From: 2-01-FULL-33-17 sp964474375
GTDB taxonomy: Bacteria > Patescibacteriota > Minisyncoccia > Phycocordibacterales > UBA9973
Length of the DNA: 14,200 nucleotides
Assembly: GCA_964474375.1 (NCBI GenBank)
Contig: CAYYSG010000018.1
Location: forward strand, 1-14,200
Direction: 5' to 3'
Shown here: positions 6,421-13,594 of the stretch, piece after piece
How positions within the stretch are numbered: position 1 is the first letter of the stretch
How the letters are laid out: the number at the start of each line of letters is the position of its first letter
Notes under the pieces: model-generated
Told to the model about the DNA's origin: nothing
Databases searched by the model: none
Seen by the model: the letters and a program-made list of their open reading frames with translations, nothing else
Made by a program: the position numbers and the translations under genes

Positions 6421-6450
6421 ATTATAACGCTTCACCAGTTTCTTCATCAA
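6421..6450 (-). promoter_or_regulatory. Promoter of dnaG inside the 3' end of rpoC
   Basis: The minus strand carries TTGATG (6445-6450, four of six -35 positions), an 18-bp spacer, and an exact TATAAT (6421-6426) that overlaps the rpoC stop codon (6422-6424). The predicted start of transcription is about 6414, two bases before the dnaG ATG, so the mRNA would be essentially leaderless. No SD is present. Confidence 0.55.
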
Positions 6451-9400
6451 TGATTATTTCATCATTGATTTCACGGAAACCAGTACCCGCTGGAATAAGT
6501 CGACCGACGATAACATTTTCTTTTAGACCACGAAGTCTATCAATACCACCTTTTACTGCATTGTTTATCAGAACACGGTTTGTGTTTTGGAATGAAGCAG
6601 CTGATAGCCATGATTTAGCAGTAAGAGAAACTTCAGTAATACCTAGTACTAGCTGGTCACCTTTTGCTATTTTACCGTTTTCGTAATCAAGACGCATGTT
6701 TTCTTCATCAAGCTCTGTGCGTTCCACTATTTCACCAGGTGATAGTGTTGAATCTCCTGATTCTTTGATACGTACACGTGAGAACATTTGACGAATAATA
6801 ATTTCGATATGTTTATGGTCGATAGACGCACTTTGAAGTTCGTAAACTTTTGTAATTTCACGAACGATGTATTCTTGTGCCATACGAGAGCCTCCTGCTT
6901 TGAAGATTTCAGAAATATCAGCGGAACCATCAGTTAGTAATTCTCCGGCAACAACGCTTTGACCAGGCTTTACAATAGGGTTACGACGCACTGGAATAGC
7001 ATATTCAACTGAACCATTTTTAGCAGTACCACGTTCTTTAGACAAAACAACAATGATTTTTTCTGTACCATTTTGTTTAACTTCTAATACTTCGCCATCA
7101 GCTTTACAAACGATTGCTGGACTCTTCGGAATACGGCGTTCGAAAATTTCCTCGACTCTCGGAAGACCTTGAGTAATGTCGGTACCTGCCACACCTCCGG
7201 CGTGGAAAGTACGAAGTGTTAGCTGTGTACCTGGCTCACCAATAGCTTGAGCTGCAATAATACCTACTGCTTGCCCGCGGTCAATCATAGTGTTACGTCC
7301 CAAATCTGTTCCGTAACATAGCTGACAAATTCCAAAACGTCCCTTACAGAATAGCGGTGAACGAACTGAAACTTCGCTAACACCAGCAGCTACTATATCC
7401 TGAGCAATGTCTTTGGTAACCAAAGTGTTTCTCTTGAAAGATACATCGCCAGCCTTTACATCTTGTGCTAGTACACGCCCACGAATTTGGCGAATAAGAG
7501 GAATTTCAGTACCACCGATTATTTCAGTGCGAACTGTTTTGAATTCTTTTGTTTTACAATCTTCTTCAGTAACTATTACATCTTGTGACACATCAACAAG
7601 TCTACGTGTTAAGTAACCAGCTTTAGCAGTGTTTAGAGCAGTGTCGGCAGAACCTTTACGTGATCCGTGAGTAGTAATAAAGTATTGAATCGGTGAAAGA
7701 CCTTCGATATAAGATGGCACAACTGGGTAATCGATAATACGTCCTGTTGTATTAACAATCAGACCTTTCATTCCACACATTTGAACTAATGAACCCATGT
7801 TACCACGAGCACCAGAAATGATTAGGTCATATGTTGAACTTTTGATATCCAAAGTTTCTGGAATAGATTTTTCAATATCCTTTTTAGCTTTTTCCCAGAT
7901 TTCAAGAATCTTACGGTATCTTTCGTCTTCAGAAAGTAGACCTTCTTCGAAATGGTCGATAACTACACGTTCTTGCATGCGAGCATCTTTTACAATAGCT
8001 GGCTTTTGTTCTGGTACACGTACGTTGTCAATTCCCCATGTTGTTCCAGATTTTGTAGAATAACGGAAACCGAATGCCTTGATTTTATCCAAGAATCCAG
8101 CTGTAACATCAATACCATAGTGGAAAATTAGATCGTCCACTAATGCTCCAATTCTTTTCTTACCAACTTCTTGGTTTATAAAAGCAAAAGTATCAGGCAA
8201 AATGTTGTTGAACAAAATTCTTCCAACTGTTGTTTCAAATATCTTACCACCGAACTGTGCGTATTTTTCTTTGTCAGTTGGCAAGACTTTTATTTTAGCG
8301 CGGTATGAGATGTGTCCGAAATCCAGCGCCATAATAGCGTGGTTAGGTGATGAAAATATCATACCTTCACCCTTTTCACCTGCCATTTCTTTTGTCATCC
8401 AGAATGACCCCAGCACCATATCCATTTTAGGTTCTGTAATTGGTTCGCCGTTTTGAGGTTTCAAAAGGTTTTTAGTTGCGGCCATCAAAGTACTTGCTTC
8501 TTCTTGAGCAGCATCACTAAGAGGTACATAAACAGCCATTTGGTCTCCGTCGAAGTCAGCGTTGAACCCAGTACAAACTAGTGGGTGTAGTTGGATAGCA
8601 TTACCTTCAATAAGAACTGGCATGAATGCCTGAATACCCAAACGGTGAAGTGTCGGCGCACGGTTTAGCAGTACATATTTACCTTTGATAACGTCTTCTA
8701 GGATTGCCCAAACTTCTGGGATTTGGTCTTCGATTAGCTTGTTAGCTCCACGAATATTGTAAGCTAATTCTGTTTCGATAAGTTTAGCAATAACAAATGG
8801 ACGGAATAATTCGAGTGCCATGTGTTTCGGTAGTCCACATTGGTTCAGTGCCAAGTCCGGACCAACAACAATAACAGAACGTCCTGAGTAGTCCACACGT
8901 TTACCAAGCAGGTTTGCACGGAATAGTCCTTGTTTGGATTTCAAGTTATCAGCTAAAGATTTAAGAGCACGCTTTTGAGACTGACTCATAGCTTGAGCTC
9001 CATCTTGCTTTGCCATTGAGTTATCAATAAGAGCATCTACTGCTTCTTGCAAGATACGCTTTTCGTTACGCAAAATAACATCAGGTGCAGAAATTTCAAT
9101 TAATTTCTTTAGACGGTTGTTACGGTTGATAACACGACGATATAGGTCGTTGATATCACTAGTTGCATGACGTCCACCATCGAGCGCTACCATAGGACGA
9201 AGCGCTGGCGGGATAACTGGAATAACAGAAAGGAACATCCATTCAGGACGTGAATGTGAATGCAGCAATGAGCGGATCAATGTAATACGCTTTTCTAGCT
9301 TTTCTCTTTCTAGAGATTTTGCTTTTTCTAATTGAGCTTCTACTTGGTCTTTTAGTTTTTCTAGGTCGATATTTTTAAACAAACTATAAATTGCTTCAGC

Positions 9401-10051
9401 ACCGATAGATGCTTCGAAACAACTACCGTATTTCAAAGAGAAATGATGGTATTGTAGTTCGTTCATTACACGACCAAGCTGAATACTGTCGATGTCGTTC
9501 TTAGCTTGAGTAAATAGTTCTTTTAGTTTTTCTTTAGAATCTTCGTCGGTTACGGTTTTGATTTTAGATTTGTATTCACTTTCAAGACTTTTACGAACTT
9601 CTTCTTTAGCGTCTTCGTGAACTGCAGTAACGATATAACCAGCAAAGTATATGACCTTTTCAAGATCACCTCCTGTGATACCCATGATTAGTGCCATACG
9701 GGATGGTACACCTTTTAGGAACCAAATATGCGCAACTGGTGATGCTAATTCAATGTGACCCATACGTTCACGTCTTACAATTGCGCGAGTTACTTCAACT
9801 CCACATTTTTCACAGACGATGTCTTTATAACGAATACGGCGGTATTTACCACAGTAACATTCGTAGTCTTTTTCTGGACCGAATATTTTTTCGTCGAATA
9901 GTCCACCACGTTCTGAACGGCCTGTACGGTAGTTTATGGTTTCTGGTTTTGTTATTTCACCATATGACCATTCACGCATTCTCTCTGGTGAAGCAAGTCT
10001 TAGTGCAATGTAGTCGAATGATTTTGTATCAAATGTTTTTGCGTTATTCAT
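6422..10051 (-). CDS. rpoC: DNA-directed RNA polymerase subunit beta'
   Basis: The catalytic subunit of RNA polymerase. The 1209 aa show, in order: the N-terminal zinc finger (C65, C67, C80, C83) in the motif Y-E-C-Y-C-G-K-Y; the clamp and a coiled-coil region (about 150-260) leading to the lid and rudder; the active-site loop N-A-D-F-D-G-D (497-503) whose three Asp bind magnesium; the trigger loop with the catalytic histidine (T-T-H-G-S-R-K-G, H795) and D-T-A-L; and the second zinc site (C832, C902, C909, C912). The length is short relative to E. coli (1407 aa), with few lineage insertions. The residue normally His after the active-site loop (Q-M-A-V-H-V-P) is Tyr here. The gene starts 22 bp after rpoB without a clear SD, so coexpression with rpoB is expected. 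Confidence 0.98.
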   Translation of the reverse strand: MNNAKTFDTKSFDYIALRLASPERMREWSYGEITKPETINYRTGRSERGGLFDEKIFGPEKDYECYCGKYRRIRYKDIVCEKCGVEVTRAIVRRERMGHIELASPVAHIWFLKGVPSRMALIMGITGGDLEKVIYFAGYIVTAVHEDAKEEVRKSLESEYKSKIKTVTDEDSKEKLKELFTQAKNDIDSIQLGRVMNELQYHHFSLKYGSCFEASIGAEAIYSLFKNIDLEKLKDQVEAQLEKAKSLEREKLEKRITLIRSLLHSHSRPEWMFLSVIPVIPPALRPMVALDGGRHATSDINDLYRRVINRNNRLKKLIEISAPDVILRNEKRILQEAVDALIDNSMAKQDGAQAMSQSQKRALKSLADNLKSKQGLFRANLLGKRVDYSGRSVIVVGPDLALNQCGLPKHMALELFRPFVIAKLIETELAYNIRGANKLIEDQIPEVWAILEDVIKGKYVLLNRAPTLHRLGIQAFMPVLIEGNAIQLHPLVCTGFNADFDGDQMAVYVPLSDAAQEEASTLMAATKNLLKPQNGEPITEPKMDMVLGSFWMTKEMAGEKGEGMIFSSPNHAIMALDFGHISYRAKIKVLPTDKEKYAQFGGKIFETTVGRILFNNILPDTFAFINQEVGKKRIGALVDDLIFHYGIDVTAGFLDKIKAFGFRYSTKSGTTWGIDNVRVPEQKPAIVKDARMQERVVIDHFEEGLLSEDERYRKILEIWEKAKKDIEKSIPETLDIKSSTYDLIISGARGNMGSLVQMCGMKGLIVNTTGRIIDYPVVPSYIEGLSPIQYFITTHGSRKGSADTALNTAKAGYLTRRLVDVSQDVIVTEEDCKTKEFKTVRTEIIGGTEIPLIRQIRGRVLAQDVKAGDVSFKRNTLVTKDIAQDIVAAGVSEVSVRSPLFCKGRFGICQLCYGTDLGRNTMIDRGQAVGIIAAQAIGEPGTQLTLRTFHAGGVAGTDITQGLPRVEEIFERRIPKSPAIVCKADGEVLEVKQNGTEKIIVVLSKERGTAKNGSVEYAIPVRRNPIVKPGQSVVAGELLTDGSADISEIFKAGGSRMAQEYIVREITKVYELQSASIDHKHIEIIIRQMFSRVRIKESGDSTLSPGEIVERTELDEENMRLDYENGKIAKGDQLVLGITEVSLTAKSWLSAASFQNTNRVLINNAVKGGIDRLRGLKENVIVGRLIPAGTGFREINDEIIIDEETGEAL

Positions 10052-10073
10052 AAAATATATTTATTACTTTGAA

Positions 10074-13000
10074 CTAGTTATTTTGAGTAGATTCTAAATC
10101 GTTCGACATCGATTCTTGGATAATTTCTTCAACTTCGGGGTTAGTCTCAGTTTGTAATTCATTTTCCTCTTCTACCGAATTTGGGAATTGACGAAGCTCT
10201 ACATCGAGTGAAAGACCTCGCAAATATGAAAGCATCACATTGAACGATGCTGGTGAATGTGGTTCAGGTGTAGGGTTGCCTTTGATGATAGCGTCGAATG
10301 TTTGTGAGCGTCCTTGGATATCATCAGATTTAACAGTAAGCATTTCACGCAAGATGTGTGATGCTCCGTAACCTTCTAGCGCCCAGACCTCCATTTCTCC
10401 AAAACGTTGTCCTCCGGATTGTGCTTTACCACCAAGAGGTTGTTGTGTAATTAGAGAATACGGACCAATAGCACGCATGTGCAGTTTGTCTTCTACCATG
10501 TGGTGCAGTTTCAGCATGTATTTCATACCAACTGCAATGTCTTGTTCGAATTTCTCACCAGTACGTCCATCGTAAAGTGGAATACGTCCATTTTCTGGCA
10601 TACCAGCTTTGACTAACTCAGCTTGAATTTCATCAACTGTAGCTGACATGAATGGTGGCACTACGGCTTGGTAGCCTAGTTTGTCCGCAGCGAGTCCTAG
10701 GTGGATTTCCAAGATTTGACCCAAGTTCATACGAGATGGAATACCAAGAGGCGTAAGAATTACGTCTATTGGTGTACCATCCGCCATGTATGGCATTTCT
10801 TCTATTGGTAAGATTCGTGAAATAACACCTTTGTTACCGTGACGTCCTGCTAGTTTGTCACCAACAGAAATATTACGAACTTGTGCGATTTCAATAACGA
10901 TACGTTTTAGGATACCAGATTCTAATTTGTTACCAGCTTCGCGAGAGAAAACTTTGACACCAACAACACGGCCTTTTTTACCATGCTCGAGTCTTAGAGA
11001 AGTATCTTTTACGTCACGTGCTTTTTCAGCAAAGATAGAACGGAGCAATCTTTCTTCTGGAGTTAATTCAGTTTCGCCTTTTGGAGTGATTTTACCGACA
11101 AGAATGTCGTTTTCTCTTACTTCGGCACCAATACGAATAACACCGTCTTCGTCTAGGTCTTTTAGTTTAGCTTCACCTACGTTAGGAATGTCACGTGTAG
11201 TTTGTTCGGGGCCCAGTTTGGTATCACGAACATTACATGTAAATTCAGTCGTATATATAGAAGTAAATACGGATTCGCGAACTAATTTTTCAGAAAGAAT
11301 AATCGCATCTTCAAAGTTAGCACCGTTCCATGTCATGAACGCTACGCGAACGTTTTGTCCAAGAGAAATTTCACCGTTTACGGTTGATGATGTGTCAGCT
11401 AGTATGTCGCCAACTTTTACAGAATCACCGATAGAAACGATAGGACGCTGATGGAATATATTAAAGTTGTTTGTACGTGAAAAATTAACCAAAGGATATG
11501 TATGGTTTTTGCCAGCTTTGTCTTTGATCATTATTTTTTTACCATCAACGAATGTAACAGTACCTTCGTTACGTGCTAGAACTAGACGTCCAGAATCGCG
11601 TCCTGCTAATGCTTCGATACCAGTAGCCACTAGTGGTGCCATTGGACGAATACATGGTACAGCTTGTTTTTGCATGTTTGATCCCATCAGCGCACGGTTA
11701 CCGTCATTGTGTTCTAGGAATGGAATCATAGATGTCGCTAGAGAAAATGCTTGGTTTGGAGCTACGTCAACATAGTCAACGTCTTCGCGACGTGCAAGAC
11801 CAGGTGATGTACGAATACGAGCTTCTACGAAATCTTCAACGATGTTATTTTTGTCGTCAGTTTTAAGGGCGGCATGAGCAATAACAGAACGTTCTTCCTC
11901 GAGCGCATTTAAATAAACTATTTCGTTAGTTATTTTACCTGCTTTGACTTTGATATAAGGAGTTTCGATAATACCAAAACTGTTTATTTTAGCGTATGTA
12001 GCCAAGTGAAGAATAAGACCAATGTTCGGACCTTCTGGAGTATGGATAGGACAAACACGTCCGTAGTGCGAAGTATGCACGTCACGAACTTCAAGCCCTG
12101 CACGCTCACGTGAAAGACCACCGGGACCAAGAGCTGAGAGTGTACGCAAATGTTCCAATTCTGACAAGACGTTTTCTTGATTCATGAATTGTGACAATTG
12201 GTTTGTTGTAAAGAATTCTTTGATACGAGCTTCCAAAGGTCTTTGGTTCAATATTTGTACAGGCAATGTTGTGTCTATGTCGATAGTACTCATACGGTCC
12301 TGGATATTACGCTTCATTTGCGTAAAACCAACACGGATTTTTTGTTGCAACATTTCACCAACGTAACGAACACGTCTTTGACCAAGGTGGTCGATATCGT
12401 CTGACTTTGCGTTTGGAGTAGAGTTAAGTTCAAGAATATGAGAAAGGATAGCAATTATATCAAGTGCTGAAAGAGTGCGAACTTGGGTATCCTTTTCGTC
12501 CATAGAAAGATTGAATCTTTTGTTGAAACGAAAACGTCCAACAGGAGAAAGATCGTATCTTTCTGATGACAGGATGGCTTCGATATAATCACGAGCGTTG
12601 TTTTCGTCGGCTAGATCACCGTCACGAAGCTTTTTGTACATTTCCAGATACGCTGATGCACGGTCTTTGGTAGTGTCTTTCGCAATAAGAGCAGTTAGTA
12701 TTGTTTTTAGCTTTTCGTCACCCTTACATGCATCAAGTATTGCCTCGTTAGTATCAAGACCAAGAGCACGCAGTAATGTAACTACGTTGAATTTACGCTT
12801 TTTGTCGATACGTACATATAGTCCGCCGTCGATTTCAGAGTCTATTTCTATCCAGACACCACGAGCTGGAATGATTTTAGCACCAAAATAGCGTTTGCCT
12901 TTTATATCCTGGTCAGTAAAGAACACACCAAATGAACGAGCAAGCTGTGGCACAATAACACGCTCAACACCGTTGATAATAAAAGTACCATGAGCAGTCA

Positions 13001-13346
13001 TAAGAGGTATGTCCGCCATGAAGATTTCTTGTTCTTTGTCAGAATTCAAAGATTTGTTTGTTAGCTTTACGCGAGCCTTGAGTTGACCTTCGTAAGTAAC
13101 TTGATTGAATTTGGCTTCTTCTTCAGTACATTTTGGTTCTGAAAGAGAAAAAGACACAAAGTTTAATTCAAACTTTTTACCAGAATAGTCATTAATAGGA
13201 GAAAATTCTTTAAAGACTTCTTTAAGACCTGACTCTACGAGCCATTCGAATGAAATAAGCTGGTTCTCAATAAGGGACGGAAACTCGATCATTGGCTTTT
13301 TAAAGCGTGAAAAAGTCTTCTTAACGTTTGTTGGTGATTTAGACAT
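10074..13346 (-). CDS. rpoB: DNA-directed RNA polymerase subunit beta
   Basis: Forms one side of the RNA polymerase active-site cleft. From the ATG at 13346 it has 1090 aa (E. coli 1342), with the lobes, the fork loop and rifampicin region (residues 382-407), the conserved S-H-Y-G-R-V-C-P-I-H-T-P-E-G-P block, the G-D-K-L-A-G-R-H-G-N-K-G block, and the C-terminal clamp segment G-G-K-A-Q-S-G-G-Q-R-F-G-E-M-E-V-W-A-L-E. The C-terminus ends in an acidic tail. A TTG at 13376 would add ten residues, but I chose the ATG because MSKSPTNVKK is a plausible N-terminus and no SD precedes the TTG; an AGGT lies 12 nt before the ATG. A strong promoter and a leader of about 173 nt lie upstream, so its translation and transcription may be controlled there. 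It ends in TAG, the only visible gene here not ending in TAA. Confidence 0.98.
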   Translation of the reverse strand: MSKSPTNVKKTFSRFKKPMIEFPSLIENQLISFEWLVESGLKEVFKEFSPINDYSGKKFELNFVSFSLSEPKCTEEEAKFNQVTYEGQLKARVKLTNKSLNSDKEQEIFMADIPLMTAHGTFIINGVERVIVPQLARSFGVFFTDQDIKGKRYFGAKIIPARGVWIEIDSEIDGGLYVRIDKKRKFNVVTLLRALGLDTNEAILDACKGDEKLKTILTALIAKDTTKDRASAYLEMYKKLRDGDLADENNARDYIEAILSSERYDLSPVGRFRFNKRFNLSMDEKDTQVRTLSALDIIAILSHILELNSTPNAKSDDIDHLGQRRVRYVGEMLQQKIRVGFTQMKRNIQDRMSTIDIDTTLPVQILNQRPLEARIKEFFTTNQLSQFMNQENVLSELEHLRTLSALGPGGLSRERAGLEVRDVHTSHYGRVCPIHTPEGPNIGLILHLATYAKINSFGIIETPYIKVKAGKITNEIVYLNALEEERSVIAHAALKTDDKNNIVEDFVEARIRTSPGLARREDVDYVDVAPNQAFSLATSMIPFLEHNDGNRALMGSNMQKQAVPCIRPMAPLVATGIEALAGRDSGRLVLARNEGTVTFVDGKKIMIKDKAGKNHTYPLVNFSRTNNFNIFHQRPIVSIGDSVKVGDILADTSSTVNGEISLGQNVRVAFMTWNGANFEDAIILSEKLVRESVFTSIYTTEFTCNVRDTKLGPEQTTRDIPNVGEAKLKDLDEDGVIRIGAEVRENDILVGKITPKGETELTPEERLLRSIFAEKARDVKDTSLRLEHGKKGRVVGVKVFSREAGNKLESGILKRIVIEIAQVRNISVGDKLAGRHGNKGVISRILPIEEMPYMADGTPIDVILTPLGIPSRMNLGQILEIHLGLAADKLGYQAVVPPFMSATVDEIQAELVKAGMPENGRIPLYDGRTGEKFEQDIAVGMKYMLKLHHMVEDKLHMRAIGPYSLITQQPLGGKAQSGGQRFGEMEVWALEGYGASHILREMLTVKSDDIQGRSQTFDAIIKGNPTPEPHSPASFNVMLSYLRGLSLDVELRQFPNSVEEENELQTETNPEVEEIIQESMSNDLESTQNN

Positions 13347-13364
13347 ATTATTCTTAGTACCTAA

Positions 13365-13399
13365 TAAAAAAGACAAAAGACGCGGAAATGAATTCCCCG
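13365..13399 (-). terminator. Candidate attenuator hairpin upstream of rpoB
   Basis: On the minus strand 13399-13381 reads cggggaa-ttcat-ttccgcg. It can fold as a four-base-pair stem, one G:G mismatch and two more G:C pairs, and is followed by tcttttgtctttttt. That resembles a weak intrinsic terminator placed 19-53 nt before the rpoB start. The stem is short and imperfect, so this is tentative; without the hairpin it could simply be an unstructured U-rich region. Confidence 0.25.
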
Positions 13400-13417
13400 T
13401 TCTTGGTGGTGATGTTT

Positions 13418-13464
13418 TTATTTATATCCTTGATGCATCATTAGGATAGGTTAGATTGTGCCAT
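13418..13464 (-). other. Two overlapping seven-residue reading frames in the rpoB leader
   Basis: ATG at 13464 encodes MAQSNLS and stops with TAA at 13441-13443. A second ATG starting at 13441 overlaps that stop (TAATG) and encodes MMHQGYK, stopping at 13418-13420. Neither has a clear SD. They could be leader peptides or chance reading frames; frames this short arise easily by chance. Confidence 0.15.
13425..13448. repeat. Stem-loop around palindrome TGATGCATCA in the rpoB leader
   Basis: tatcct (13425-13430) pairs with aggata (13443-13448). Between them lies the perfect palindrome tgatgcatca (13431-13440), which can add three pairs and a four-base loop with a two-base bulge. It could be an RNA stem-loop in the leader or an operator-like site in DNA. 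Confidence 0.4.
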
Positions 13465-13525
13465 TAAAGGCGTTACATGTAATATGTGCTATTTACAGTC
13501 TTTACTCAATCTTTGCACTATATAT

Positions 13526-13554
13526 AGTATATCATAAAAGCCTATGTTTTGCAA
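13526..13554 (-). promoter_or_regulatory. Sigma-70 promoter of the rpoB cluster
   Basis: The minus strand carries TTGCAA (13549-13554, four of six -35 bases), a 17-bp spacer, and TATACT (13526-13531, five of six) preceded by TGA (13532-13534), an extended -10. The predicted transcription start is about 13519. It lies in the 248-bp stretch between trmD and rpoB, which contains no full gene, and is the best-formed promoter in the window. Confidence 0.7.
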
Positions 13555-13594
13555 TATTGAAAACGGCCAGTCTTTATGATCAAAACCAAAGGAC

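Larger units (their letters stand above)
13347..13519 (-). promoter_or_regulatory. Predicted rpoB 5' leader (about 173 nt)
   Basis: Runs from the predicted transcription start (13519) to the rpoB ATG. On the RNA strand it contains a perfect palindrome TTACATGTAA (13473-13482), a six-base complementary pair AGATTG (13507-13512) with CAATCT (13453-13458), a stem-loop at 13425-13448, two seven-residue reading frames (13418-13464), and a GC-containing hairpin with a U-rich tail just before rpoB (13365-13399). No known riboswitch or ribosomal-protein site was recognised. It stands out because other genes here appear to have almost no leader. Confidence 0.45.

Noticed and set aside
6727..6930. 67-aa minus-strand frame inside rpoC
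   Set aside because: It overlaps the rpoC C-terminal coding region in another frame and has no recognisable features.
9691..10053. 120-aa plus-strand frame opposite the rpoC 5' end
   Set aside because: A shadow of a highly conserved coding region; the composition explains the open frame and no motif is seen.
13347..13376. TTG start at 13376 for rpoB
   Set aside because: No SD precedes it and it adds ten residues (MSFLLGTKNN) of no family character, overlapping the U-rich tract; the ATG at 13346 is simpler.
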